Origin: Corydoras sp. C115
Lineage: Eukaryota; Chordata; Actinopteri; Siluriformes; Callichthyidae
DNA: 64,000 bases
Reading direction: 5' to 3'
Assembly: GCA_019802505.1 (NCBI GenBank)
Contig: JAFMOC010000383.1
Span: 371,001-435,000, forward strand
Below the pieces are notes generated by a model, which was not told where the DNA came from, did not search any database, and was given only the letters and a program-made list of their open reading frames with translations. Made by a program: the position numbers and the translations under genes. This document shows positions 53,180-56,578 of the stretch, in pieces (positions within the stretch are counted from its first letter, which is position 1; the number at the start of each line of letters is the position of its first letter).

Positions 53180-53536
53180 ATATATATATATATAAACTCT
53201 TGGCTACTAGAAAATGACAAAAAAAAACTCTGTAACAACTTTTTATACAAATCTTCAGAATCCACTCACACCGTCTTCACTGCCATTTTTTTAGCACCCC
53301 CTTACTCTTACCTTGTGCACACTCTTGGGGTTTTCTAGCCAGGCATAGTACATCTCCTCGACATAGTTTGAGCTTGTCCCGTTTAGAAAAGGCTCGGCCG
53401 CCACCGGCGTCGTGTAACGCCGGAGCGGCTGCAACGTCCTGAGCACGGCGGCGGGCCTCTGTTGCGACGCGTTGCGCGCAGTCTGTGAGGCCGTGATAGG
53501 CCGAAGCCGCGCCGCACAAGTCCTTAAGCGGTGCAT
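10605..53536 (-). CDS. ogdh: 2-oxoglutarate dehydrogenase E1 (OGDH), mitochondrial, 23 coding exons with alternatives
   Basis: Minus-strand coding exons: 53536-53312, 47746-47564, 43522-43429 (4b) or 43155-43053 (4a), 36540-36496 (45-nt cassette), 29910-29795, 28331-28177, 28104-27958, 27846-27756, 26369-26190, 25149-25021, 24945-24766, 22912-22760, 21147-21045, 20943-20815, 20715-20565, 20450-20323, 16768-16590, 16501-16430, 15059-14934, 14037-13965, 12748-12585, 12488-12334, 10722-10605. Every junction is GT-AG and the frame closes: 1019 aa with 4a, 1031 aa with 4b plus the cassette. The N-terminus is Arg-rich and free of acidic residues, as in a mitochondrial presequence. The thiamine-diphosphate motif is HGDAAFAGQG through VVVNNQIGFTT; the C-terminus is LDTAFNLDAFKDV. 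The family decarboxylates 2-oxoglutarate and transfers succinyl to the E2 lipoyl group in the TCA cycle. N-terminus and alternative exons favour OGDH over OGDHL; the teleost a/b paralogue is unresolved. Confidence 0.97.
10769..11111 (+). mobile_element. Mermaid/DANA-like SINE, full length
   Basis: Lies immediately beside the terminal ogdh exon, with its head inside the last intron. Its first 14 nt belong to the segment duplicated at 13124-13319. Confidence 0.95.
11591..11938 (-). mobile_element. Mermaid/DANA-like SINE, full length
   Basis: Flanked by a perfect 12-bp target duplication AACTAATAAATT, direct evidence of retroposition. Confidence 0.95.
12799..13337 (-). mobile_element. SINE interrupted by ogdh exon copy
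   Basis: The SINE sequence runs to 13133, then the 196-bp exon copy, then the rest of the head (AAGCCACCATGCCACCC). The whole is flanked by the 13-bp duplication CAGCTGGAATCAT (12786-12798 and 13338-13350). Confidence 0.92.
13124..13319 (+). pseudogene. Inverted copy of the terminal ogdh exon
   Basis: These 196 bp are, as far as I can align by eye, the exact reverse complement of 10587-10782. They contain part of the last ogdh intron, its splice acceptor, the full final coding exon (YAGRESAAAPATG to NLDAFKDV), the stop codon and about 18 nt of 3' UTR. The copy lies in an ogdh intron on the strand opposite to transcription, so it cannot serve as an exon. It interrupts a reverse-oriented SINE, and the SINE word AAGCCACC occurs at both junctions. 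An assembly artefact is possible. Confidence 0.9.
13351..13687 (-). mobile_element. Mermaid/DANA-like SINE, head clipped
   Basis: Directly follows the target duplication of the previous SINE. The head stops at AAGCCAT, without GGGCGGCACGG. Confidence 0.93.
14083..14894 (+). mobile_element. pogo/Tigger-like transposon relic, copy 1
   Basis: Inverted repeats (CCGTATTTTCCGGACTATAA at the left end, mirrored near 14870-14894) are flanked by TA at 14081-14082 and 14895-14896. The interior retains a C-terminal piece of a CENP-B/pogo-type transposase, seen as LAVIPGG...GVNGAFK, with frameshifts. The right end carries several GCGCCTTATA words. It lies in an ogdh intron directly beside exon 21. Confidence 0.7.
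15264..15456 (-). repeat. Second tRNA-derived SINE family, copy 1
   Basis: In reverse complement it begins GTGGTAGCTCAGTGGTTAGG (A-box-like) and has GGTTCAAATCCC (B-box-like). It continues GTCCTTGAGCAAGACCCTTA and GGATGTTGTGATGAACCC, and ends GCTAAATGACCAAATG. The two internal promoter boxes indicate a tRNA-derived SINE distinct from the abundant family. Confidence 0.75.
15499..15851 (+). mobile_element. Mermaid/DANA-like SINE, full length
   Basis: First of a head-to-tail pair with the next copy, separated by five bases. Confidence 0.95.
15857..16197 (+). mobile_element. Mermaid/DANA-like SINE, small deletion
   Basis: Second of the pair; lacks the TTCTCCGGTTTCC segment and reads GGATGAGGGAATTGAG instead of the usual CAAGTCAATTGAG. 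Confidence 0.95.
16785..17044 (+). repeat. GACA/GA-rich simple-sequence region
   Basis: Purine-rich tract just 5' of ogdh exon 18 in transcription, with (GACA)n near 16797-16816 and (GA)n at 17011-17044. On the transcribed strand it is pyrimidine-rich. Confidence 0.85.
17140..17192 (+). pseudogene. Truncated tRNA-Arg(CCT) pseudogene
   Basis: The sequence starts GCCCCAGTGGCCTAATGGAT and keeps the acceptor 5' strand, D arm and anticodon stem CTGGC/GCCAG, with loop anticodon CCT at 17173-17175. It ends at GATTGTGGG, inside the T-arm; what follows is a G-rich simple sequence instead of the T-loop and 3' acceptor strand. Without the acceptor stem it cannot be a working tRNA. Confidence 0.75.
17370..17924 (-). 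mobile_element. Rearranged SINE with internal inverted segment
   Basis: Two partial SINEs in reverse orientation surround a short forward piece around GTGGAGTTTCCATGTTCTCC (about 17570-17640), forming a palindrome with GGAGAACATGGAAACTCCAC at 17523-17542. The 13-bp target duplication TTCTATTTTTCTT flanks the whole. Confidence 0.9.
17926..18310 (+). repeat. LINE-derived fragment
   Basis: Shows TGTACAATGTATATCTACG, a CAATAAACCTGATTCTGATT tail-like segment, then a stretch (CTTCATTCCTGCTGCGGTCA) like the 3' end of fish LINE ORF2. Frames are closed. The SINE at 17370 is inserted at its left side. Confidence 0.4.
18315..18654 (-). mobile_element. Mermaid/DANA-like SINE, full length
   Basis: Complete, next to hAT MITE copy 1. 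Confidence 0.95.
18734..19162 (+). mobile_element. hAT-type MITE, copy 1
   Basis: The element begins TAGGGGTGAGCTGCAATATT and ends GACACCCCTA, and is flanked by a perfect 8-bp duplication GTGTTATT. It has no coding capacity. Internal landmarks are TAGTCGACTAT palindromes near both ends and GCCATCTTGTGGTGAAAT. The 8-bp target duplication and TAGGG-type ends indicate the hAT superfamily. This copy is the reference for the other four. Confidence 0.9.
19377..19526 (+). mobile_element. SINE, 3'-truncated
   Basis: Head and first body block only; ends at CACAGTCCAAAAAG. Confidence 0.9.
19658..19974 (+). mobile_element. Mermaid/DANA-like SINE, diverged head
   Basis: The head is reduced to TAGTGGCTTATTGG and the B-box is lost (GAGGAATCTGGCTGGAG). 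Part of the duplicated block that includes 19976-20212. Confidence 0.92.
19976..20212 (+). repeat. Intronic duplicated segment, copy A
   Basis: Follows the SINE at 19658 and matches 22195-22420 at roughly 90% by eye. It contains short internal repeats of the type TAATCCCTTATAAAGTTGCC and ends GATTAAAAATGGGACTTTC. The SINE and this flank appear to have been duplicated together. Confidence 0.8.
20752..20798 (+). repeat. (GT)n microsatellite
   Basis: About 22 GT units, located within the 99-bp ogdh intron between exons 20943-20815 and 20715-20565. Short intron plus long dinucleotide tract makes this a likely length-variable intron. Confidence 0.95.
21217..21550 (+). mobile_element. Mermaid/DANA-like SINE
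   Basis: Near full length, abutting a reverse half-copy. Confidence 0.94.
21551..21666 (-). mobile_element. SINE head fragment, inverted
   Basis: Reverse copy of the head half, from GACTGTGGGAGGAAACC to GAGAGGAGAACA. With the preceding copy it forms an inverted repeat. Confidence 0.9.
21856..22194 (+). mobile_element. Mermaid/DANA-like SINE
   Basis: Near full length; the flank after it is duplicated from 19976-20212. Confidence 0.94.
22195..22420 (+). repeat. Intronic duplicated segment, copy B
   Basis: Partner of 19976-20212, lying in a different ogdh intron about 2.2 kb away and likewise preceded by a forward SINE (21856-22194). Related short repeats also occur at 21778-21855. Confidence 0.8.
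23068..23353 (+). mobile_element. SINE with two internal deletions
   Basis: Lacks the GGGTTCTCCGG block and the CCTGTCCTGGGTG...GTTCTCCC block. Confidence 0.92.
23526..24727 (-). repeat. Second SINE family, copy 2, split by hAT-Charlie relic
   Basis: The body is at 23526-23709 and the tRNA-like head is completed at 24704-24727. The two are separated by the relic at 23710-24703, with the 8-bp target CCCTAACC duplicated. Confidence 0.8.
23710..24703 (+). mobile_element. hAT-Charlie-like relic with BED-finger remnant, copy 1
   Basis: The termini CAGTGCTTCTC and GAGAATCACTG are inverted repeats, flanked by a perfect 8-bp duplication CCCTAACC. The element is inserted inside a copy of the second SINE family. 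The left half encodes a transposase N-terminus (KYDEVYVELGFT, then EERPVCPLC and, after stops, RHLKTLHPNH), resembling the BED zinc finger of ZBED5/SCAND3-type hAT proteins. The catalytic domain is missing and there are several stops. A (GT)n/poly-G tract lies near the right end. Confidence 0.85.
25384..26079 (+). mobile_element. TA-flanked MITE, second copy
   Basis: Ends CAGTATTAGTCAAAAG and CATTTGACTGGTACTT match the family at 35258. The interior shows the same TGGACTTTGTA...TACAATTCCAGACTG and GTGTCACTGAGGTGGAG segments. A SINE (25486-25716) is nested inside. The termini have decayed more than in the 35258 copy. Confidence 0.6.
25486..25716 (+). mobile_element. SINE with body deletion
   Basis: The A-box is followed directly by CATGGATGAAGTCAATTG. 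Nested in the MITE at 25384. Confidence 0.9.
26437..26540 (+). mobile_element. SINE head fragment
   Basis: Head to TTTCCATGTTC, then cut near the next, oppositely oriented SINE. Confidence 0.88.
26558..26909 (-). mobile_element. Mermaid/DANA-like SINE, full length
   Basis: Complete reverse copy; with the head fragment at 26437 it forms an inverted pair. Confidence 0.95.
27150..27585 (-). mobile_element. hAT-type MITE, copy 2
   Basis: Reverse orientation, flanked by perfect 8-bp duplications ATTGCAAC. Full length, with a short tandem AAAACCTA expansion near 27360-27390. Confidence 0.9.
28418..28744 (-). mobile_element. Mermaid/DANA-like SINE
   Basis: Flanked by the 14-bp duplication TACATCATAACATT. 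First of three SINEs in the local tandem block. Confidence 0.94.
28745..29290 (+). repeat. Tandem duplication of SINE plus flank (~420-bp unit)
   Basis: The flank TACATCATAACATTACATTA...CACCAAGTGACCTG...GGACAACAT occurs at 28745-28870 and again at 29168-29290. Each is followed by a reverse SINE, and an original SINE lies upstream. This gives three SINEs alternating with two copies of the flank. Confidence 0.8.
28883..29167 (-). mobile_element. SINE, 3'-truncated
   Basis: Begins at CTAGGGGAGAACG, without the GGATGG tail. Second of the local tandem block. Confidence 0.92.
29290..29704 (-). mobile_element. SINE with expanded poly-G
   Basis: Third of the block; contains the ~90-nt G tract. Outer flanks AATGGACAACAT and AATTGGACAACA suggest a target duplication. 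Confidence 0.93.
29331..29422 (+). repeat. Poly-G tract inside a SINE
   Basis: About 90 nt of nearly uninterrupted G with a few T. It occupies the place where other SINE copies have the short GGGTCGCGGGGGGG run (C-run in the element's own orientation). It can form multiple G-quadruplexes and is a likely place for assembly-length error. Confidence 0.9.
30170..32350 (-). other. ogdh: Part of the long ogdh intron between cassette exon and exon 6
   Basis: Besides hAT MITE copy 3 at 30892, I recognise nothing here. Short repeated phrases such as GCTAGTATGTC and CAGTATGACCTACTG near 30690-30850 and 31320-31450 flank the MITE and belong to one older repeat that it split. Confidence 0.5.
30892..31287 (+). 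mobile_element. hAT-type MITE, copy 3
   Basis: Forward orientation with flanks ATGTCCAG and ATGTCCTG (7 of 8 matching). The right terminus has decayed to AGCCCTA. Lies in the long ogdh intron between the 45-nt cassette and exon 6. Confidence 0.88.
32425..32757 (+). mobile_element. Mermaid/DANA-like SINE
   Basis: Near full length, next to a (GT)n tract; flank AAGCAAATTTTGG occurs on both sides, a target duplication. Confidence 0.95.
33341..33713 (+). mobile_element. Mermaid/DANA-like SINE, full length
   Basis: Complete; AAAAAATAC precedes and follows it, a probable target duplication. Confidence 0.95.
33816..34248 (+). mobile_element. hAT-type MITE, copy 4
   Basis: Forward orientation with perfect 8-bp flanks GTTAGAAC. 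The interior carries a poly-A tract (34020-34050) and a (TA)n tract (34080-34112) where other copies have A/T-rich sequence. Confidence 0.9.
34385..34640 (+). repeat. Interspersed repeat of the GGGCCCTATTTTAGCG type
   Basis: Shares AATAAACCAATCAG, GTCACTTGCC, TTTAAGAACCAGGTGGCA-like words and GGATTGCTA with 63306-63470. No frame is open. It resembles known fish DNA-transposon repeats, but the class was not established here. Confidence 0.5.
35358..35689 (+). mobile_element. Mermaid/DANA-like SINE
   Basis: Nested in the MITE at 35258; AATTCATCTGTG before and TTAATCTGTG after support a target duplication. Confidence 0.94.
35932..36120 (-). repeat. Second SINE family, copy 3
   Basis: Complete, with head CTAACCACTGAGCTACCAC (reverse) at 36102-36120. 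Nested in the TA-flanked MITE at 35258. Confidence 0.75.
36496..36540 (-). CDS. ogdh: ogdh 45-nt cassette exon
   Basis: Exactly 45 nt lie between a pyrimidine-rich tract ending CTTCTCCAG and a GTAGGA donor. Read in phase 1-1 it gives DLTHFKDRLSVLTVG, followed by GFYGL from the next exon. It can be included or skipped without a frame change. Its product joins naturally to the end of exon 4b, matching the longer, calcium-insensitive OGDH isoform known in vertebrates. Placement rests on the splice signals and the family match. Confidence 0.85.
36906..37027 (+). repeat. Left part of a tandemly duplicated segment (occupied copy)
   Basis: Starting at CAGACTGCCAAAGACAATTT, this segment plus 38646-38737 equals 39546-39740 apart from small differences, such as the number of TTCTA units. 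Here it is split by the Tc1-like element; its right end is cut by the pogo/Tigger-like relic. Confidence 0.85.
37028..38645 (+). mobile_element. Tc1-like DNA transposon, nearly complete
   Basis: Terminal inverted repeats of about 29 bp begin CAGTTGTGATCAAATTTATT at both ends, and a TA duplication flanks the element (37026-37027 and 38646-38647). It contains one transposase gene broken by a single stop. A paralogous unoccupied target lies at about 39546-39740, which defines the insertion boundaries independently. Length 1618 bp is typical of the superfamily. Confidence 0.95.
37392..38426 (+). pseudogene. Tc1-like transposase with one in-frame stop
   Basis: The frame opens MVKAREWSQKTREEVIALHK, a paired-type helix-turn-helix region. 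It meets TAA at 37635-37637 (codon 82) and then continues in the same frame to a stop at 38426. Total span is about 345 codons, full length for a Tc1 transposase. The catalytic domain shows WSDETKLELFG, QDNDPKHTS and SPDLNPIENLW; 34 residues separate the second Asp from the Glu, so it is DD34E. No other break is visible. Members of the family bind the inverted repeats and cut and paste the element at TA. This copy should be inactive unless the stop is read through. Confidence 0.92.
38738..39454 (+). mobile_element. pogo/Tigger-like transposon relic, copy 2
   Basis: Same family as the relic at 14083. An open frame from 38811 to 39083 keeps KINSELAVIPGG, RPLDIGVNGAFK and AAWERWMIDGEHTF, like the C-terminal end of DDE_1 (pogo/Tigger) transposases. 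The N-terminal and catalytic parts are absent. It inserted at a TA (38736-38737) of the duplicated target segment beside the Tc1-like element. The right end runs into a (TA)n tract, which hides the second TA. Confidence 0.7.
39458..39547 (+). repeat. (TA)n followed by poly-T
   Basis: About 60 nt of TA repeats, then about 25 T, between the pogo/Tigger-like relic and the unoccupied duplicated segment. Confidence 0.9.
39546..39740 (+). repeat. Duplicated segment, unoccupied copy
   Basis: Second copy of the segment, with a single TA where the Tc1-like element sits in the first copy (GGCCAAATACATCAA) and an uninterrupted CTTATTACTTAAATG where the pogo/Tigger-like relic sits. Both copies are preceded by (TA)n/T-rich DNA, which may have mediated the duplication. 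Confidence 0.85.
39773..39966 (-). repeat. Second SINE family, copy 4
   Basis: Complete, lying just downstream of the unoccupied duplicated segment. The head ends near ACTGAGCTACTGCTCC. Confidence 0.75.
40427..41445 (+). repeat. Three tandem copies of a ~215-bp unit, middle copy split by a SINE
   Basis: Units start at CTAAAGGAGGAC (near 40434, 40652 and 41238). Each runs through CCTCGGTCCTCACAAGGTTT, GTTGCTTCAGCTTGATCTTT and ACTGAAGATGTC, to TTCATCATTAATACAGTTAT. The sequence resembles the 3' ends of the LINE-like tails at 8545. The second unit is interrupted by the SINE at 40856-41199, and units 1 and 3 show the unoccupied target. Confidence 0.85.
40856..41199 (-). mobile_element. Mermaid/DANA-like SINE, full length
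   Basis: Flanks AACTTCATCATT and AACTTCATAATT (11 of 12). Inserted in the middle unit of a three-copy tandem repeat. Confidence 0.95.
41446..42040 (+). other. Unrecognised intronic stretch
   Basis: No gene, promoter motif or known repeat identified. Open frames on either strand are short and lack domains. Confidence 0.4.
42045..42350 (+). mobile_element. Tc1-like remnant, decayed
   Basis: A left portion resembles a Tc1-type terminus (ACACTATCTGGAACAAAAAT). A later stretch (AATCCTGACTAGCC, then CCTGAACCTCACTGTGGAAC) is a degraded match to the region just before the catalytic Glu of many fish Tc1 transposases. No frame is open. A poly-T tract lies at 42084-42104. Confidence 0.35.
42415..42600 (-). 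mobile_element. Fragment of the TA-flanked MITE
   Basis: Contains GTGACACTGCTGGGATAGGA, ACCATTAGAGAACAGAGTAA and GGAATTGATGAACTACAAAG, the right half of the family at 35258. No terminal repeat is preserved on the left. Confidence 0.55.
43053..43155 (-). CDS. ogdh: ogdh alternative exon 4a (calcium-sensing version)
   Basis: This 103-nt exon is bounded by ...CATAG and GTGAGG. It reads IRGHHVAQLDPLGIMDADLD and continues SCVPTDIITSSDKLG. DADLD, at about residues 152-156 of the preprotein, matches the calcium-binding stretch mapped in mammalian OGDH. The exon enters at phase 0 and leaves at phase 1, so it can be joined directly to exon 6 at 29910. Confidence 0.9.
43429..43522 (-). CDS. ogdh: ogdh alternative exon 4b (version without DADLD)
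   Basis: This 94-nt exon lies 273 bp upstream (in transcription) of exon 4a, between TTTCCAG and GTGAGA. It reads VMGHHNANLDPLNISCVNFD and continues EAPVATGYQHV. It is homologous to 4a over GHH.A.LDPL but replaces DADLD with a VNFDEAP segment. It has the same phases as 4a (0 in, 1 out). Including both would shift the frame, so the two should be mutually exclusive. Confidence 0.88.
43752..44068 (+). mobile_element. Mermaid/DANA-like SINE
   Basis: About 230 bp on the 5' side (in transcription) of ogdh exon 4b. It lacks the TTCTCCGGTTT segment. Confidence 0.94.
44070..44627 (+). other. Unrecognised intronic stretch
   Basis: A/T-rich intronic DNA of ogdh between two SINEs, with no recognisable feature. 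Confidence 0.4.
44628..44914 (-). mobile_element. SINE with internal deletion
   Basis: Lacks the ATGCCCATCCAGGGG to GACAGGGCG block. Together with the next copy it shares the upstream word TTGATTTAAATCCATCC. Confidence 0.93.
44925..45269 (-). mobile_element. Mermaid/DANA-like SINE, full length
   Basis: Second of a tandem pair in which TTGATTTAAA precedes each copy. Confidence 0.95.
45838..46274 (+). mobile_element. hAT-type MITE, copy 5
   Basis: Forward orientation with flanks ATCTAAAT and ATCTAAAC (7 of 8). It keeps about 80 bp of interior (near 46040-46110) that other copies lack, so it may represent a longer ancestral form. Confidence 0.88.
46305..46548 (+). repeat. LINE-like 3' tail, third copy
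   Basis: Same family as 8545-8792 and directly downstream of hAT MITE copy 5. Ends AAATAAATGACTTGAACTTG. Confidence 0.6.
46840..47425 (+). mobile_element. Old hAT-like MITE of the GGGCTGCAAC type
   Basis: Both ends carry inverted motifs rich in ATCGAT/ATTAATCG, finishing GTTGCAGCCCC, with CTGCAG on both outer flanks. A related left-end fragment occurs at 51829-51960 (CTAGGGCTGCAACAACGAAT). No coding sequence is seen. Confidence 0.5.
47995..48545 (+). mobile_element. Expanded fragment of the TA-flanked MITE
   Basis: The left half of the family at 35258 is followed by three near-tandem units of about 80-85 bp, each running from CACTGCTGGGATAGGAATAA through GACCATTAGAAAC. This is a local amplification inside the element. 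Confidence 0.55.
48756..50105 (+). mobile_element. hAT-Charlie-like relic, copy 2, with nested SINE
   Basis: Same family as the relic at 23710; the 8-bp flanks CTTTAGAG and TTTTAGAG match at 7 of 8. The BED-finger region (EERPACPLCL...) is frameshifted. It carries a later SINE insertion at 49366-49714 and a GA/A-rich tract at 49232-49282. Copies 1 and 2 share the same internal deletion, so both probably descend from one non-autonomous source. Confidence 0.85.
49366..49714 (-). mobile_element. Mermaid/DANA-like SINE, nested
   Basis: Inserted in the hAT-Charlie relic at 48756; the other relic copy gives the unoccupied sequence. Confidence 0.95.
50633..50803 (-). mobile_element. SINE 3' half
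   Basis: Tail to ATGGGGCAATTTGG, then a poly-T run; body and head are missing. Confidence 0.9.
50834..51418 (-). mobile_element. Rearranged SINE with repeated 3' module
   Basis: The CATGCCCATCCAGGGG to ATGGGGCAATTTGG module occurs twice (about 50890-51060 and 51146-51270), with a scrambled GGGAGGCCCAACCCGGGG insert near 50910-50960. Only one head is present. Confidence 0.9.
51425..51612 (+). repeat. Interspersed repeat, second copy
   Basis: Longer copy of the repeat at 1-123. A B-box-like GGTTGGATTCCC near its start suggests a tRNA-derived SINE. Confidence 0.5.
51829..51960 (+). mobile_element. Fragment of the GGGCTGCAAC hAT-like family
   Basis: The left end matches the element at 46840 over the TCGATAAAATCGATAAAAAT region. 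The matching right terminus was not found downstream, so the copy appears truncated or extends into unrecognised DNA up to about 52200. Confidence 0.45.
52630..52954 (-). mobile_element. Mermaid/DANA-like SINE
   Basis: Lacks the CGGAGAACCCGGAGG block; its head abuts the large (TA)n microsatellite. Confidence 0.94.
52965..53195 (+). repeat. Compound (TA)n / (TACA)n / (CACA)n microsatellite
   Basis: Two long TA tracts (about 52965-53011 and 53108-53195) surround a near-palindromic ACACACACGTGTGTATA core and TACATGTATATA words. The whole can fold as a large cruciform. It lies between a SINE and ogdh exon 2. Confidence 0.9.
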
Positions 53537-53734
53537 TGCAGTCCGAAAGAAAGAGCGTCACGCGCTCGCGTACAGAAGCACAACTTTCCGGGTTCTCCCA
53601 CGGTCAGCTGACGACGGGAAGATGTGAACTCTCAATCCCCCCGAAAGAAGAGCTGGTTCCTGACGTCCCAGAAGAAAAGGTTCTTGGTTTCTGGTTCCCA
53701 AGGGTCTGAACTGAACCGGCACAGAACTTTCAGT
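53537..53734 (-). other. ogdh: 5' UTR part of ogdh exon 2
   Basis: A splice acceptor (CATCATTTCCAG on the minus strand) ends at 53735, about 200 nt upstream of the ogdh ATG. The intervening sequence would be untranslated leader. Vertebrate OGDH genes normally carry a non-coding first exon, which fits. A start inside this CpG-rich block is the alternative. Confidence 0.5.
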
Positions 53735-53802
53735 CTGGAAATGATGCACAAAACAAATATATGAATCAGAATGCATTATGTTTACCTATATTTAATTTAA
53801 CA

Positions 53803-53929
53803 CGGGCGGCACGGTGGCTTAGTGGTTTAGCATGTTCTCCTCTCAGCACTAGGGATTCCCGGTTCAAACCCGGTTTCCTCCGGGTTCTCCGGTTTCCTTC
53901 CACAGTCCAAAAACATGGATCAAGTCAAT
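53803..53929 (+). mobile_element. SINE head fragment
   Basis: Head and part of the body, ending at CATGGATCAAGTCAA before a (TA)n tract. It lies just 5' of ogdh exon 2. Confidence 0.9.
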
Positions 53930-53941
53930 ATATACATATAC

Positions 53942-53972
<31 letters not shown>

Positions 53973-54015
53973 AAAGAACACAATTGAGTATTTTTAAGCT
54001 ACTAAACTTAACAGT

Positions 54016-54259
54016 AGGGCGGCACGGTGGCTTAGTGGTTAGCACGTTCTCCTCTCAGCACTAGGGATTCCCGGTTCGAATCCCAATCTGGGTGGAGTTT
54101 CCATGTTCTCCCCTTGTTTGCGTGGGTTTCCTCCGGGTTCTCTCGTTTCCTCCCACAGTACCAAAACATGGAACAAGTAATTGAGTTCTCCAAATTGCCC
54201 CATTATAGAGTGTGTGTGTGTGTGTGTATGTGTGAGTGAGTGTGTGTTCAGTGATAGAT
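54016..54259 (+). mobile_element. SINE, 3'-truncated
   Basis: Ends at CAGTGATAGATGTGATAG. Confidence 0.92.
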
Positions 54260-54287
54260 GTGATAGCATTTCATTGATCAAACAAAA

Positions 54288-54624
54288 AGGCACGGTGGCT
54301 TAGTGGTTGGCACGTTCTCCTCTCAGCACTAGGGATTCCCGGTTCGAATCCCAATCTGGGTGGAGTTTCCATGTCCTCCCCGTGTCCGCGTGGGTTTCCT
54401 CCGGGTTCTCCGGTTTCCTCCCACGGTCCAAAAACATGGAACAAGTTAATGGAGTTCTCCAAATTGCCCCATATAGAGTGTGTCTGTGTGAGTGAGTGAG
54501 TAAGTGTCCAGCGATAGATTGGTGCCCAGTCCTGGGTGTATCTGCCCAGCGCCCAAGATGTTCTCCCATAGATGGGCATGGGGAACCCTAATAGAGGATA
54601 AAGCGGAAGGTAATGGATGGATGG
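54288..54624 (+). mobile_element. Mermaid/DANA-like SINE
   Basis: Near full length; ACTTAACAGTA before the 54016 copy and after this one suggests that the pair occupies one target. Confidence 0.94.
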
Positions 54625-54984
54625 AACTTAACAGTATAAAAACAGTAAAAGCTTTAAATGCCCTCATCAAACAAGCAGAAAAACAACCTGATTTGCTGAT
54701 TCAAGGAAATATTCCATAATATTGATGGCCATTATCACTACTCCAACCTTTGGCCTGATAAATAAGCAAGAACAAAACTGCTTGCATGAGTGCATGTGAT
54801 TTGCACAACCTACATAAGCCTAACCCTAACCCTAAAAAAAATAAAAAAAAATAAATAATAAATTTTTTTAAGAACCCTCTCCTTTGACCTGATGTCCTCA
54901 GGATAGATTCGAAAAAGAACTGAACGCCTGATGTCTGTGCAGTGCAACTAGTTATAAATTGCGGTGTCTTGTTTGCATGGGTGT

Positions 54985-55205
54985 GGCAGCTCAGTGGTTA
55001 GGGTGAGGGTGTTAGGACATCAATATTAAGGTTGTTATTTATTATAGTTCTAATGACCGTGACTAATGTGGGTCCTTGAGCAGCACCCTTACCCCTCACT
55101 GCTCCAGGGATGCTGTATCATCACTGACCTTGTGTTCTGACATCAATAATTAGGTTGGGATTCTTGTGAATTGCTTTGGATAAAAGGACCTAAATGTAAC
55201 GTAAT
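54985..55205 (+). repeat. Second SINE family, copy 5
   Basis: Forward and diverged: GTGGCAGCTCAGTGGTTAGG, GTGGGTCCTTGAGCAGCACC, GCTTTGGATAAAAGGACC. Confidence 0.65.
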
Positions 55206-55373
55206 GATGTTCATGAATGAAAGCCAACCTGTTTCCTGCTCATCCTGATCATTGAAGTACTGAGAAGTTCAATAAAGTGTGTCAGAGCAGGAGAATGATT
55301 AACCTCAGCCTGCACAGCCAGAATCGAGGTTCTGATACTGAGTGTACTGAAGCGTGAAGATAACAAGAGTCGG

Positions 55374-55720
55374 GCGGCACGGTGGCTTAGTGGTCAGCAC
55401 GTCCGCCTCGTAGCGCTAGGGATTCCCGCTTCGAATCCCCATCTGGGTGGAGTTTCCATGTTCTCCCCGTGTCCGCGTGGGTTTCCTCCGGGTTCTCCGG
55501 TTTCCTCCCACAGTCCAAAAACATGGATCAAGTCGATTGAGTTCTCCAAATTGCCCCATATAGTGTGTTAATGTGTGCGTGTCTGTGTGAGTGTGTGTCC
55601 AGTGATAGATTGGTGTCCTGTCCTGGGTGTCTCTGCCCAGCGCCCGAAACGTTCTTCCCTGGATGGGCATGGGGAACCCCCCCGACCCTAATAGAGGATA
55701 AAGTGGGAGATAATGAATGA
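55374..55720 (+). mobile_element. Mermaid/DANA-like SINE, full length
   Basis: Complete; followed closely by another forward copy. Confidence 0.95.
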
Positions 55721-55733
55721 ATATCAGATATAG

Positions 55734-56077
55734 GCGGCATGGTGGCTTAGTGGTTAGTATGTTCTCCTCTCAGCATTAGGGATTCCTGGTTCGAATCACC
55801 ATTTGGGTGGAGTTTCCATGTTCTCCCCGTGTCCGCGTGGGTTTCCTCCGGGTTCTCCGGTTTCCTCCCATGGTCCAAAAACATGGATCAAGTCGATTGA
55901 ATTCTCCAAATTGCCCCATATATACAATGTGTGTGTGTGAGTGATTGTGTGCCCAGTGATAGATAGGCTCCCTGTCCTGGGTGTATCTGCCCAGCGCCCG
56001 AAACGTTCTCCCCTGGATGGGCACGGGGAACCCCACTGCGACCCTAATAGAGGACAAAGCGGAAGATAATGGATGGA
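55734..56077 (+). mobile_element. Mermaid/DANA-like SINE, full length
   Basis: Complete; second of three forward copies within 1.2 kb. Confidence 0.95.
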
Positions 56078-56089
56078 TGCTCACAATAA

Positions 56090-56215
56090 GAGCTCGGTGG
56101 TTAGGGTTTGAAGTTTGAAGTCCACCAAAGCTGTCAATGTGGGCCCCTGAGCAAGGCCCTTAACCCTCATTGCTCCAGGGGTGCTGGATAATAAACCCTG
56201 TATACCCCACCCTCA
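56090..56215 (+). repeat. Second SINE family, copy 6 (truncated)
   Basis: Forward and lacking the 3' end: GAGCTCGGTGGTTAGGGTTT, then GAGCAAGGCCCTTAACCCTC. It sits between two copies of the abundant SINE. Confidence 0.6.
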
Positions 56216-56230
56216 TACTTGCAAGGCTTT

Positions 56231-56578
56231 GGGCGGCACGGTGGCTTAGTGGTTAGCATGTTCTCCTCTCAGCGCTAGGGATTCCCGGTTCGAATCCCAA
56301 TCGTGGTGGAGTTTCCATGTTCTCCCTGTGTCCACGTGGGTTTCCTCCGGGTTCTCCGGTTTCCTCCCACAGTCCAAAAACATGGATCAAGTCAATTAAG
56401 TTCTCCAAATTGCCCCATATAGAGTGTGTCTGTGTGAGTGAGTGTGTGCCCAGCGATAGATTGGCACCCTGTCCTGGGTGTATCTGCCCAGCACCCGAAA
56501 TGTTCTCCCCTGGATGGGCATGGAGAACCCCACCATGACCCTAATAGAGGATAAAGTGGAAGATAATGGATGGATGGA
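56231..56578 (+). mobile_element. Mermaid/DANA-like SINE, full length
   Basis: Third of the group; ATAACAAGAGTC after it matches GATAACAAGAGTC before the 55374 copy, so the group may have grown within one insertion. Confidence 0.95.

Noticed and set aside
52930..53338. Open frames rich in Tyr-Ile
   Set aside because: They are direct translations of the (TA)n/(TACA)n microsatellite.
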